NCBI GenBank assembly: GCA_902777275.1 | Contig: CACYTI010000007.1 | Coordinates: 49,267-113,266 of the forward strand | Length of the DNA stretch: 64,000 bases | Direction of reading: 5' to 3' | Source: an uncultured Ruminococcus sp. | GTDB taxonomy: Bacteria > Bacillota > Clostridia > Oscillospirales > Acutalibacteraceae | Part shown: positions 8,742 to 17,197 of the stretch, in pieces | How the letters are laid out: the number at the start of each line of letters is the position of its first letter | Position numbering within the stretch: the first letter of the stretch is position 1 | Translations under genes and position numbers: made by a program | Notes under the pieces: generated by a model | Seen by the model: only the letters and a program-made list of their open reading frames with translations | Database searches by the model: none | Told to the model about the DNA's origin: nothing

Positions 8742-10043
8742 TTAGCCCGGAACCAATGTCAATTCCCCATCGCACCAATCCTCTTTTGCCTCTGTCAGCT
8801 TTACGTTCGCTATTGTGCCGCAGAGTGATGTGTCATCGGAATACACTCGAACGGGGGTGTAGTTTTTGGTGTAGCCCTCGAGGTATCCGCGGCGGAGACG
8901 CTCGAACAGCACGGGTTCGACTCTCCCCGTCTGCGAGCGCAGAAATTTCTGCCTTTCATTATCGGTAAGCTCTCCCATAAGGCGCGCGCGGCGCTCCTTT
9001 TCGGCGGGCGGAACATGGTCGGGCATACGCTCGGCGCGCGTTCCCTTTCTGAGCGAATACGGAAAAACATGAACCTTGGCAAAGCCTATGCTCTTTACAA
9101 AATCCATTGAAGCCTGAAAATCCGCCTCGCTCTCACCCGCAAAGCCAACCATTACGTCGGTCGTTATTGCGGCGTTGTCGAACGCCGAGCGCAGACGCGA
9201 GACGATCTCCGCGTATTCGGCGGAGTCGTAATGGCGGTTCATCGCTTTTAATGTATTGTCGCAGCCGCTTTGGAGCGAGAGGTGAAACTGCGGGCAGAAC
9301 TTCGGCTGAGCGGCAAGGCGTTTGATAAGCGGCTCGTCCATCTGCTCTGGCTCTATCGAGCCGAGGCGCACTCGGTCTATCCCCTCCACGGCGCAGGCGG
9401 CTTCTACCGCGTCGGCAAGGTCGAAACTCTCCCCCAGCCCGTAGGCGGACAGATTTATCCCCACAAGCACGACCTCGCGGTAGCCGTTGAGCGCGACGTT
9501 TTCAAGCTCACGGCGCAAATCGTCAAGCGGCTTTGAGCGCACCCTTCCTCTCGCATAGGGAATTATGCAGTAAGAGCAAAAGCGGTTGCAGCCGTCCTCT
9601 ATTTTTATAAACGCTCTTGTGTGCTCGTCAAACGAGGTGACGGTCAGGTTCTCATATGAATCGGCGCTTAAATAAGCGGGGATATCCGTTAAGGGGGTTT
9701 TATTTGAAATATACTCCTCGATTGCGGGCACCAGCCTTGCGCGATCCTTGTTGCCTAAAATGACGTCGCAGTTGGTAAAAGCCTTCATCTCGTCGGGAAA
9801 CGCCTGCGGCATACAGCCCGTAAGCACGATTATACCGCCGGGGTTGTTCCTCCTTACGCGGTTAATCAGCTTGCGGTTCTTGGCGTCGCTTACAGAGGTC
9901 ACGGTGCAGGTGTTTATCACGGTGATGTCCGCTCTGTCCCTGTCGGGCGATTGTTCAAAGCCGTGCCGCAGCAAATCCTCGCGCATCGCTTGAGATTCAT
10001 ACTGATTTACCTTGCAGCCGAGCGTAAGTATATTAAATTGCAT
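8742..10043 (-). CDS. mtaB: tRNA t6A37 methylthiotransferase MtaB
   Basis: A 433-residue radical-SAM methylthiotransferase that converts t6A37 to ms2t6A in ANN-decoding tRNAs. The N-terminal UPF0004 domain begins LTLGCKVNQYES and contributes iron-sulphur Cys residues (INTCTVTS, LTGCMPQ). The radical SAM cluster motif CNRFCSYC follows, and a C-terminal TRAM-like region closes the protein (VEPVLFE to VKLTEA). Length and order are typical of MtaB rather than MiaB. ATG at 10043 has AAAGGAAG upstream. It stands alone on the - strand and diverges from the HPr-like gene. Confidence 0.93.
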   Translation of the reverse strand: MQFNILTLGCKVNQYESQAMREDLLRHGFEQSPDRDRADITVINTCTVTSVSDAKNRKLINRVRRNNPGGIIVLTGCMPQAFPDEMKAFTNCDVILGNKDRARLVPAIEEYISNKTPLTDIPAYLSADSYENLTVTSFDEHTRAFIKIEDGCNRFCSYCIIPYARGRVRSKPLDDLRRELENVALNGYREVVLVGINLSAYGLGESFDLADAVEAACAVEGIDRVRLGSIEPEQMDEPLIKRLAAQPKFCPQFHLSLQSGCDNTLKAMNRHYDSAEYAEIVSRLRSAFDNAAITTDVMVGFAGESEADFQASMDFVKSIGFAKVHVFPYSLRKGTRAERMPDHVPPAEKERRARLMGELTDNERQKFLRSQTGRVEPVLFERLRRGYLEGYTKNYTPVRVYSDDTSLCGTIANVKLTEAKEDWCDGELTLVPG

Positions 10044-10101
10044 AATTTTGTTCTTCCTTTTTATTCAATATGTTGATTTTACATTATTTTGCATTTTTCT
10101 A

Positions 10102-10130
10102 TTGATTATCTGTCGAAAAGATGATAAAAT
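10102..10130 (+). promoter_or_regulatory. Candidate promoter of the HPr-like gene
   Basis: TTGATT (10102-10107), 17-base spacer, TAAAAT (10125-10130). A further TATAAT at 10149-10154 has no matching -35. Confidence 0.45.
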
Positions 10131-10184
10131 ATTATTACAGTGATGTAATATAATTCTTTTTTGTCAAAATATGAGGTGATCACA

Positions 10185-10427
10185 ATGTATTCCTTACCCA
10201 TTGCTGCCGTTAACAAAAACGGGTTAATCGACATTTTTGAAACTCTCGCACAGTTTCCCAATATAGGGATGATGATAAAAAGCGGCGAATATACCGTAGA
10301 CGCTCATTCGCTTATAGGTGTTTTTTCACTTGACATCAACAAACCCATTGAGCTGCTGCTTGATAAAGAGCCTGACGAAGAATTCAAAAACGCGATTTCC
10401 CGCTTTTTGCCCGCTTCGGTTCATTGA
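10185..10427 (+). CDS. HPr-like protein lacking the phospho-histidine
   Basis: An 80-residue protein with the fold signature of PTS phosphocarrier HPr. NKNGL at residues 10-14 matches the strand before the active site, and VDAHSLIGVFSLD matches the Ser46 helix. The position of HPr His15 is Ile15 here (GLID instead of GLHA), so it cannot carry phosphate from EI, while the Ser46 equivalent, Ser42, is kept. ATG at 10185 has GAGGT at 10173-10177; the upstream in-frame start at 10161 has none. It may be a regulatory HPr relative. It is monocistronic, with promoter and terminator. Confidence 0.75.
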   Translation: MYSLPIAAVNKNGLIDIFETLAQFPNIGMMIKSGEYTVDAHSLIGVFSLDINKPIELLLDKEPDEEFKNAISRFLPASVH

Positions 10428-10458
10428 AGAATAATTACATACAAACTGCTTTAAACAT

Positions 10459-10497
10459 AAGCCCTATGACACAACCGGTCATAGGGCTTGCTTTATT
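10459..10497 (+). terminator. Terminator of the HPr-like gene
   Basis: AAGCCCTATGAC (10459-10470) pairs with GTCATAGGGCTT (10478-10489), followed by GCTTTATT. It also separates this gene from the converging end of hisE. Confidence 0.8.
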
Positions 10498-10499
10498 AA

Positions 10500-10838
10500 T
10501 CAAGTATTCTTGTCAACCTTATGTTTCGGCTTGAGATTCTGTGTCTTTTTGCTGCGGCTCGCGATTTCAGCCAAAACCTCCTCAAGCGGAATACCCTGAT
10601 CAACCATCATAACAGTCAGATGATAGAGCAAATCGGCAATTTCGTAGATGGTCTCAACATGGTCGCCATTCTTCGCGGCGATGATAGTTTCGGCGCACTC
10701 CTCGCCGACCTTCTTGAGTATCTTGTCGATTCCCTTGTCAAGAAGATAGCAGGTGTAGGAGTTTTCTACGGGATTGTCTCTTCTGTTCTCGATTGTCTTG
10801 TAAAGATTGGTAAGAACTAATTTTTCCTGATCTAACAT
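10500..10838 (-). CDS. hisE: Phosphoribosyl-ATP pyrophosphatase
   Basis: A 112-residue all-alpha NTP pyrophosphohydrolase, second step of histidine synthesis (PR-ATP to PR-AMP). The metal-binding helix pair is visible in KKVGEECAETIIAAKNGD and EIADLLYHLTVMMVDQGI. It is a separate gene, not fused to hisI. GGAGGC lies before ATG 10838. It is the last gene of the his operon, separated from hisI by 91 bases that contain an imperfect hairpin (GCCGC and AGGAAC blocks paired with GTTCC and GCGGC, about 10875-10923). Confidence 0.93.
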   Translation of the reverse strand: MLDQEKLVLTNLYKTIENRRDNPVENSYTCYLLDKGIDKILKKVGEECAETIIAAKNGDHVETIYEIADLLYHLTVMMVDQGIPLEEVLAEIASRSKKTQNLKPKHKVDKNT

Positions 10839-10929
10839 TTAAAAATGCCTCCTTAATAATATGGATAAAGTCGGAGCCGCCGCAATAAGGAACTCGTTTA
10901 TTTCTGTCAGGTTCCTAAGCGGCAAACGC

Positions 10930-11244
10930 CTATTTTATTTTTTTGAAAAAACATGAATGCCTGCCCGTGTGACACGCAGCTCCCGTCTGTTCAACGGTTA
11001 TGAGCAGTGTGTCGTCGTCGCAGTCGGCACTTATTTCCGTGACACGCTGATAGTGCCCCGAGGTCGCGCCCTTGTTCCAAAGCTCCTGACGGCTGCGCGA
11101 CCAGAACCAGGTATAGCCTGTTTCGAGCGTCTTTTGCAGGCTTTCGCGGTTCATATAGGCGAGCATTAAGACCTCGCCCGTGTCCTTTTCCTGAATTATG
11201 GCGGGAATCAAGTCCGCCTTTACAAAATATTTGTCCAAATCCAT
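10930..11244 (-). CDS. hisI: Phosphoribosyl-AMP cyclohydrolase
   Basis: A 104-residue zinc enzyme for the third step of histidine synthesis. Signature segments are [30 protein letters not shown] and the metal-site cluster ADCDDDTLL with [12 protein letters not shown] near the end. The length is that of a stand-alone HisI. It starts three bases after the hisA stop, so it is part of the same transcript. Confidence 0.94.
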   Translation of the reverse strand: MDLDKYFVKADLIPAIIQEKDTGEVLMLAYMNRESLQKTLETGYTWFWSRSRQELWNKGATSGHYQRVTEISADCDDDTLLITVEQTGAACHTGRHSCFFKKIK

Positions 11245-11247
11245 AGC

Positions 11248-11967
11248 TTACATCTTCTCCGCAACCTCAATCGCCTGTTTCAAGTCAAGCGTGCCGCTGT
11301 AAATCGACTTGCCGCAAATCGCACCGTAGATTTTCAGCTCGGATAAATTGATTATGTCCTTTAGCACCGAAACGCCGCCGCTCGCGATTATGTTGCAGCT
11401 AACCTGATTTACAAGGTCGTCAAGCTGCTTTAGATTGGGACCCGACAGCATTCCGTCGCGCGAAATGTCAGTGAAGATGATCGTCTGCACACCGACGTCC
11501 TCCATGCGCTTGGCAAGCTCAATATAATTTATCTCGCTGCTGTCGAGCCAGCCCTCCGCCTGAACCATTCCTTCCATGGCGTCGATCCCGACTGCGATTT
11601 TGCCGCCGTATTCCCTGACAGCCTCGGTGACGAGCTGAGGGTTCTTGACCGCCGCCGAGCCGAGGATAACTCTGTCTATCCCCCTGCTCAGATAATATTC
11701 AACAGCCTGCATACTCCGAATGCCGCCGCCGACCTCAACGCTCATTGAGCAGCTTTTGGCTACGTCGGCTATCAAATCGGCGTTGATAAGCTTTGCGTCC
11801 TTTGCTCCGTCAAGGTCAACCATGTGCAGCCACTTAGCGCCTGCCTGAGCGAAGGCGGAAGCCGCCTCGTAGGGTGATTCGGCAACCTTGTGGGCGGTGG
11901 AATAAACGCCCTTTTGAAGTCTTACGCAGTTGCCGTCCTTTATGTCGATCGCGGGTAAAATAATCAA
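11248..11967 (-). CDS. hisA: ProFAR isomerase HisA
   Basis: A 239-residue (beta/alpha)8 barrel that isomerises ProFAR to PRFAR. It begins MIILPAIDIKDGNCVRLQKG; the catalytic Asp lies in PAIDIKDG and the second in IIFTDISRDG, and the phosphate-binding loops are EVGGGIRS and ASGGVS. The start codon abuts the hisB stop. Its product would be used by HisF-HisH, which are not encoded in this operon. Confidence 0.95.
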   Translation of the reverse strand: MIILPAIDIKDGNCVRLQKGVYSTAHKVAESPYEAASAFAQAGAKWLHMVDLDGAKDAKLINADLIADVAKSCSMSVEVGGGIRSMQAVEYYLSRGIDRVILGSAAVKNPQLVTEAVREYGGKIAVGIDAMEGMVQAEGWLDSSEINYIELAKRMEDVGVQTIIFTDISRDGMLSGPNLKQLDDLVNQVSCNIIASGGVSVLKDIINLSELKIYGAICGKSIYSGTLDLKQAIEVAEKM

Positions 11968-12546
11968 TTACAACACTCCTTTTGCAGAAAGAGGTTTGCC
12001 GCTGCCGTTTTGCTTTACCGCAAGCCTTAGCGCGTGCGCAGCCGCCTTGTAAAGCGCCTCGGTTATGTGATGCGAGTTGTCGCCGTAGAGAGCCTTGAGA
12101 TGAAGGGTTATTCCCGCATTGAACGCCAAAGCGCGCATAAACTCGACGGTCATTGCACAGTCGTAGCCGCCGCAGCGCGCCTGCGGAAACCGGGCGTCAA
12201 ACACAAGATACGGTCTGCCGCTGATATCGACCGACGCGAACGCCAGCGCCTCGTCCATCGGCACATAAAAGCTGCCGAAGCGGTCGATCGAGCCCTTGTC
12301 GCCCAAGGCTTTCGCGAAAGCCTGACCGAGCGCTATGCCCGTGTCCTCAACGGTGTGGTGCTCGTCAACATACAAATCGCCCTTTACACTGAGCTTCAAG
12401 CCGAAGCCGCCGTGTATCGCGAATGAATTGAGCATATGGTCAAAAAAGCCCACGCCTGTGTCGACGCTTATCTCTCCCCCGTCTAGGTCAAGAGTCAGCC
12501 TGATATCGGTTTCCTTTGTTGTTCTTTCAACAACTGCCGTTCTCAT
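11968..12546 (-). CDS. hisB: Imidazoleglycerol-phosphate dehydratase
   Basis: A 192-residue mono-functional IGP dehydratase. Manganese-ligand motifs are GFFDHMLNSFAIHGG, VDEHHTVEDTGI and GDNSHHITEA; the RPYLVFDA strand is also typical. There is no histidinol-phosphatase domain. It sits between hisC (six bases) and hisA (no gap). The histidinol-phosphate phosphatase gene is not in the window. Confidence 0.95.
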   Translation of the reverse strand: MRTAVVERTTKETDIRLTLDLDGGEISVDTGVGFFDHMLNSFAIHGGFGLKLSVKGDLYVDEHHTVEDTGIALGQAFAKALGDKGSIDRFGSFYVPMDEALAFASVDISGRPYLVFDARFPQARCGGYDCAMTVEFMRALAFNAGITLHLKALYGDNSHHITEALYKAAAHALRLAVKQNGSGKPLSAKGVL

Positions 12547-12552
12547 ATACGC

Positions 12553-13602
12553 TTACCTCGCAAAGAATTGCCTGAGCGCGTCCAAAACCGCGCCTACCTC
12601 TTTTTCGGTGCCTGCCGTTATGCGGAGGTATTCTCCCATAAGGCGCACCACAATGGATCTGCTCTTTAAATATTCCCATATCTCACGGGAACAGCCTGTT
12701 TTCATAAAGACGAAATTCGCAACGCTTTCATAAACAACTATGTCGTTTTGAGGCGCTGTAATTTCTTTAAGTCCATTATACAGCATTTCTTTATTGTTGA
12801 CAATTGTTTTTTGTCGATTTTTTAAATATTCTTTTTGGAGGAAGATTACCTCGCCGAACGCCTGCGATATGCTGTTGACGTTGTAGGGCGATTTTACCGC
12901 CTTTATCGCGCGAGAAATCACGGGATTCGCCACCGCAAAGCCGAGCCTGAGCGCCGCCGCTCCCACAAGCTTTGAGGCTGTGCGGAAGATTATCAGATTT
13001 GAATAGTCCTCGACCTTGTCAAGCAGGCTCTCCGTCCAGAAGTCCATATAGGCTTCGTCGAGGATAACAAGGGCGTTCACCGAGCTTACAAGCTTCTCAG
13101 CCTGAGCGCGGGTGATACCCCTGCCCGTCGGGTTGCAGGGATTTGAGAAAATTACAAGGCTGATGTTGTCGCTGTTGATTTTCTCTATGAGCGCGTCAAC
13201 GTCGAGGTCGAGGTTCTCGTCCTTGAAAAATGTTCCGCACTCCACCTCGCAGATCGAGGAGTAAAAATTATACATCGAGAAGTCGGGAGACGCGACAAGC
13301 ATTTTGTCGCCCTTCTCCATAAACGCCGACTCAATCAGGAAAATCAGCTCGTCGGAGCCGTTGCCCGCCGTAACAAGCTCGGGCTTAACTCCGTAATATT
13401 CCGCAAAAGAATTAACCAATCTCTCAGCCAACGGGTCGGGATATCGGTTGAAAGCAATTTCCGAAAGCCGCCGCGAAAGCTCCGCCCGAACATCATCGGG
13501 AAGATTGTCGGGACATTCATTGGCGTCAAGTCGGATATCATAAACGCCGCTGATAGGCTCATACGGCACAAGATTTTTTATTTTATCGTTTAGTTCGTAC
13601 AT
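12553..13602 (-). CDS. hisC: Histidinol-phosphate aminotransferase
   Basis: A 349-residue class I/II PLP aminotransferase. LDANECPDN near the N terminus, NGSDELI, FSNPCNPTGRG, LDEAYMDF and the Schiff-base region FRTASKLVGAAALRLGF (Lys in TASK) are all present. It acts on imidazole-acetol phosphate with glutamate. A gap of about 320 bases with several palindromes separates it from hisD upstream, unlike the tight packing elsewhere in the operon. Confidence 0.94.
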   Translation of the reverse strand: MYELNDKIKNLVPYEPISGVYDIRLDANECPDNLPDDVRAELSRRLSEIAFNRYPDPLAERLVNSFAEYYGVKPELVTAGNGSDELIFLIESAFMEKGDKMLVASPDFSMYNFYSSICEVECGTFFKDENLDLDVDALIEKINSDNISLVIFSNPCNPTGRGITRAQAEKLVSSVNALVILDEAYMDFWTESLLDKVEDYSNLIIFRTASKLVGAAALRLGFAVANPVISRAIKAVKSPYNVNSISQAFGEVIFLQKEYLKNRQKTIVNNKEMLYNGLKEITAPQNDIVVYESVANFVFMKTGCSREIWEYLKSRSIVVRLMGEYLRITAGTEKEVGAVLDALRQFFAR

Positions 13603-13923
13603 TGTTTTTGTTTTACCTCTGTATTTATTCGGAATTCATTTTTTTGAATAGAGTATGTATAAGTTGATGTTTGGTTGTTAAATAAAGATGAATTATTCAG
13701 TGAGATTGTAGGGGCGCACCCGCGTGTGCGCCCTTGAACCTACGTTGTTTCAACGTCCGATTGTCGATAGGAAACAAAACGTTTTGTTCAACGCCCACGG
13801 ACAGCCGGCTACGGCTGTCCTTACATGCTCAAGGAAACGGTCATATCCCACGGCATTACAAGCTCGACGCTTTGCGCCCCTTAACTCCACTCTACACACT
13901 TCAAAAACGCTAAGCGTTTTTGA
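13603..13923. other. Gene-free gap with three palindromes inside the his operon
   Basis: No plausible gene. Three hairpins: GGGCGCAC/GTGCGCCC (13712-13733, preceded by TTGTAGG), GGACAGCCG/CGGCTGTCC (13799-13820, 9-bp stem, 4-base loop) and AAAAACGC/GCGTTTTT (13903-13921), directly after the hisD stop on the - strand. The first resembles the short GC-rich palindromic repeats scattered through many Clostridia genomes. The last could attenuate transcription between hisD and hisC. Confidence 0.6.
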
Positions 13924-15210
13924 TCACTCAAACCTAACCTTTATTGAATTCGCGTGCGCTGTCAGACCCTCTGTTTGAGCAAAGCGGACAACGTCGCTTG
14001 CGTCGGCTTTGAGCGCTTCTTCGGTGTAGTAAATAAAGCTTGACTTTTTGATGAAGCTGTCAACCGAGAGCGGGGAGAAAAACCTCGCCGTGCCGCTTGT
14101 GGGGAGAACGTGGTTCGGTCCCGCGAAATAATCGCCAAGCGGTTCGGGGCTGTAATTTCCCAAAAATACGGAGCCCGCGTTGTCGAGTCTGCCCACATAT
14201 TCCATCGGATTTGCGCAGCAAACCTCAAGGTGCTCGGGCGCAAGCTCGTTGGCGAAATCTATAACCTGAGAAATGTCGCTGCAAACGATTATCGCTCCGT
14301 AGTTGTCGAGCGAATAATTGATTATATCCTTTCTTTCAAGCTTTTCAGCCTGACACGCGAGCTCCTCCTTTGTTTTTTCGGCGATTTCCGCCGAATCGGT
14401 CAGCAGAATAGAGGAGGCGAGCCTGTCGTGCTCCGCCTGACTCATTAAATCGGCGGCAAGGAATTTTGGATTTGCGGTTTCATCGGCGACTATCAATATC
14501 TCGCTGGGTCCCGCTATCATATCAATATCTACCACGCCGTAAAGGAGCTTTTTAGCTGTCGCTACGAAGATATTTCCGGGTCCCACGATTTTATCGACCT
14601 TGGGAACGGCTTCGGTGCCGTAAGCCATAGCAGCCACAGCCTGAGCGCCGCCCATTAAAAATATTCTGTCAACGCCCGCGATTTTCGCGGCGGCAATAAT
14701 ATCGGGGTTGGGCGTGCCGTCCTTTTGAGGCGGAGTACACATAATTATCTCCTGCACGCCCGCTATCTTGGCGGGGATCGCGTTCATAAGCACCGACGAG
14801 GGATACGCCGCGGTGCCGCCCGGAACGTAAATTCCGACGCGCTTTAAGCCGCGCACGCGCTGACCCATGATAACGCCGTTCTGCTTTGTTGTGAGCCAGC
14901 TCTGCTGAACCTGTCTTTGGTGAAAATCTCTTATGTTCGCCGCCGCTTTTTTGACGGTTTCCAAGTACTCGGGATCGCATTTTGAGATTATCGCGTCGAT
15001 ATCCTCCGCCGTGATCTCCGTCTTTTCGGGGGCTTTTCCGTCAAATTTGATCGTGTAGTCCCGCACCGCCGCGTCGCCGTTTTCGCGCACGTTCTCAAGT
15101 ATTTCCGTCACAACGGGCACAACGTTTTTGTCTGAGTTCTGCGCCCTGTTTTTTAAATATTCAATAAACTCGTATTCAGTTTTGCCGTCGGCAATTACCG
15201 TCTTTATCAT
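13924..15210 (-). CDS. hisD: Histidinol dehydrogenase
   Basis: A 428-residue zinc enzyme carrying out the last two oxidations of histidine synthesis. Clear signatures: GLKRVGIYVPGGTAAYPSSV, KIVGPGNIFVATAKK, DMIAGPSEILIVAD, AEHD in MSQAEHDRLAS, and APEHLEVCC. The start overlaps the hisG stop by four bases (ATGA type), so translation is coupled. Confidence 0.96.
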   Translation of the reverse strand: MIKTVIADGKTEYEFIEYLKNRAQNSDKNVVPVVTEILENVRENGDAAVRDYTIKFDGKAPEKTEITAEDIDAIISKCDPEYLETVKKAAANIRDFHQRQVQQSWLTTKQNGVIMGQRVRGLKRVGIYVPGGTAAYPSSVLMNAIPAKIAGVQEIIMCTPPQKDGTPNPDIIAAAKIAGVDRIFLMGGAQAVAAMAYGTEAVPKVDKIVGPGNIFVATAKKLLYGVVDIDMIAGPSEILIVADETANPKFLAADLMSQAEHDRLASSILLTDSAEIAEKTKEELACQAEKLERKDIINYSLDNYGAIIVCSDISQVIDFANELAPEHLEVCCANPMEYVGRLDNAGSVFLGNYSPEPLGDYFAGPNHVLPTSGTARFFSPLSVDSFIKKSSFIYYTEEALKADASDVVRFAQTEGLTAHANSIKVRFE

Positions 15211-15836
15211 TTTACCGCTTCCTCCAGTTTCTTCTGTAATTCCTCGATCTCCGCTTTTCTCAGCTTAAGGCTCGCGGTGTTTGCGATAAGCCTCGCGGAA
15301 ATGTCCGTCACCCACTCTATTACCTCAAGACCGTTCGCCTTGAGCGTTGAGCCGGTCTCAACTATATCTACAATGCCGTCCGCAAGTCCCACAAGCGGGG
15401 CAAGCTCTACGCTGCCCTCTATCTTTATAATGCGGACATCCATATTTTTGTCATCAAAAAACGCGCGGGTAACAACGGGGTATTTTGTCGCGATCGTCTT
15501 TGTGTTGTAGCCGCCGTAAAAATCGGAGCCCTTCTTTGTGGCGAGAGCAAACCTGCATTTGCCGAAGCCGAGGTCAAGCAGCTCATAAAACGAACTGCCG
15601 TGCTCCAAAATGGTGTCCTTGCCGACCACGCCCAAATCGCAGACTCCGTGCTCCACGTAGGTTATAACGTCTGCCGCCTTAGCGAGCACGACCTCAAAAT
15701 CGTTGTCGCCGACGGGCAAAATGAGACGTCTGCCCTTGTTCTTCACCTCGTCGCAGTTGTAGCCGATTTTTTCAAGTAATTCAATTGTTGTCTTTTCAAG
15801 CCTGCCCTTTGTCAGGGCAATTCTCAATGGCTGCAT
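15207..15836 (-). CDS. hisG: ATP phosphoribosyltransferase, short catalytic subunit
   Basis: A 209-residue short-form HisG (LRIALTKGRLEKTTIELLEK at the start; EGSVELAPLVGLADGIVDIV with the PRPP-binding region and ETGSTLKANGL). It lacks the C-terminal regulatory domain of long HisG, so it needs HisZ, encoded directly upstream, for activity and histidine feedback. AAAGGAG precedes the ATG. Confidence 0.96.
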   Translation of the reverse strand: MQPLRIALTKGRLEKTTIELLEKIGYNCDEVKNKGRRLILPVGDNDFEVVLAKAADVITYVEHGVCDLGVVGKDTILEHGSSFYELLDLGFGKCRFALATKKGSDFYGGYNTKTIATKYPVVTRAFFDDKNMDVRIIKIEGSVELAPLVGLADGIVDIVETGSTLKANGLEVIEWVTDISARLIANTASLKLRKAEIEELQKKLEEAVK

Positions 15837-15849
15837 TTGTGTTTCTCCT

Positions 15850-17019
15850 TTATCCGACCGTTATGACCTCGGGAATCCCGCGCTTGCGAGCGAATTCCTC
15901 TGTTTCCTCCAACGTGGAAAGCACGCTGAATTGGGCTTTTTTGCCCTCTCCGTTCAGCTTTGCTGCAAGCTCGATAGCCTGCATTTCAAAGCCGTCCTTC
16001 GCGTAGATCAGCACGGCGGGGTTGTCGGAATAGCTTCTTTTCGCGTCCGCGAGAGTTTTCAGTGTGACGGCGTCGGTATCTATCGCAAAACCTGCGGCTC
16101 CCATAGGCGCGTCAAACTCGGAGAGCAGAGCGTCGTATCTTCCGCCCGAAAGCACCGCGTCGCCTATCCCGTTTATATAACCCGTGAACACGATCCCCGT
16201 GTAGTAGTCGTTGCGCTGAACCAGACCCAAGTCTATGATCAACTTTTCGCCCAAGCCGAGCGCGCGAAGGCTGTCGTAAATCTTATGGAGATAATCAAGC
16301 GCCTGCTCCGCCTTTGTGCCTTCACATATTTTGCGCGCCTTTTCAAAGATCTCCTCGCCGCCGAAGAGCGAGGGCAGGCTTCTGATAGCCGATACAGCGC
16401 GGCAGGGAGCCAACCTGTCGAGCAGGTTGTTGAGCGCGGAATAATTCTTGCCCTCGATCGAAAGCCTTATTTTTTCTTTTTCGATATCGTTTATCTCAAG
16501 CTCGTCAGAGAGAGCGTCGAAAACCTCGGCATGACCGAGCTCAACGCGGAAATCAGACGCCACGTTTTTAAGCGCCTGAACCGCTGTCGTGATGATCTCC
16601 AAATCGGCGCGGACTCCCTTTACGCCTAACAGCTCAACGCCCATCTGCATAAGCTCGTTGCGCCTGCCCGTCAGAGTCGGGTTATTGCGGTAAACCGCCT
16701 GTTTGTAATAAAGGCGCACGGGCATAATATTATTTTGGAGCCGTGTTGCGACCATTCTGGCGATAGGGAGTGTTGAGTCGGGGCGGACTACCATGAGCCT
16801 CCCCCTGTTATCGGTCGTTTTGAACATATCCTCAAGCGAAATACCGCTGCACGGCAAAGAAAACAAATCGTAAAATTCTATTCCGGGCGTTATGACCCTT
16901 TTAAAACCCCGTGTGACAAAGACACTTTCGATCCTTCCGCATACGTCGTCCATAGCGGCACATTCCGCAAAAAGGAAATCCTTTGTTCCCTCCGGGGTCA
17001 TTTTTAAATACTTTTTCAT
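15850..17019 (-). CDS. hisZ: ATP phosphoribosyltransferase regulatory subunit
   Basis: A 389-residue HisRS-like protein without tRNA-synthetase function. It starts MKKYLKMTPEGTKDFLF and has class-II-fold pieces (TPGIEFYDLF, RPDSTLPIARMVATRL, LSGGRYDALLSEF). Motif 2 YKQAVYRN replaces the catalytic residues of true HisRS. It forms an octamer with short HisG and senses histidine. ATG at 17019 is chosen because GGGAAGG lies eight bases before it; the ATG at 17058 lacks a site. First gene of the his operon. Confidence 0.93.
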   Translation of the reverse strand: MKKYLKMTPEGTKDFLFAECAAMDDVCGRIESVFVTRGFKRVITPGIEFYDLFSLPCSGISLEDMFKTTDNRGRLMVVRPDSTLPIARMVATRLQNNIMPVRLYYKQAVYRNNPTLTGRRNELMQMGVELLGVKGVRADLEIITTAVQALKNVASDFRVELGHAEVFDALSDELEINDIEKEKIRLSIEGKNYSALNNLLDRLAPCRAVSAIRSLPSLFGGEEIFEKARKICEGTKAEQALDYLHKIYDSLRALGLGEKLIIDLGLVQRNDYYTGIVFTGYINGIGDAVLSGGRYDALLSEFDAPMGAAGFAIDTDAVTLKTLADAKRSYSDNPAVLIYAKDGFEMQAIELAAKLNGEGKKAQFSVLSTLEETEEFARKRGIPEVITVG

Positions 17020-17088
17020 ATAAAAACCTTCCCGCAAATTGTCTGTTGCATATTGCAAACTGTTCGTTTATATAATTCGCTTTAGTGT

Positions 17089-17131
17089 GGTAATGTGCTA
17101 ACATATTACCATAATAAATCAGTTCTGTCAA
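17089..17131 (-). promoter_or_regulatory. his operon promoter with palindromic operator
   Basis: On the - strand: TTGACA (17131-17126), 17-base spacer, TAATAT (17108-17103). The -10 lies inside a 22-bp inverted repeat (17089-17110) with arms GGTAAT and ATTACC and inner ATGT/GCAC. A repressor bound there would block transcription start. By analogy a TrpR-family histidine repressor (YerC/HisR type) could be the protein; this is inference. Confidence 0.75.
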
Positions 17132-17136
17132 GACGC

Positions 17137-17166
17137 GCCGCACAATTATTTTCATAACTGTGCGGC
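17137..17166 (-). terminator. Hairpin after the AI-2E permease gene
   Basis: GCCGCACAATTA pairs with TAACTGTGCGGC (12-bp stem, one G-U pair) 31 bases after the permease stop. No T tract follows on either strand, so termination is uncertain. Confidence 0.4.
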
Positions 17167-17197
17167 ACCGTTATATTAATATTTCATTTTCGGAATA

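Noticed and set aside
17020-17197. T-box or histidine attenuator before hisZ
   Set aside because: The leader after the promoter is only about 75 bases, with no specifier/antiterminator structure and no His-rich leader peptide.
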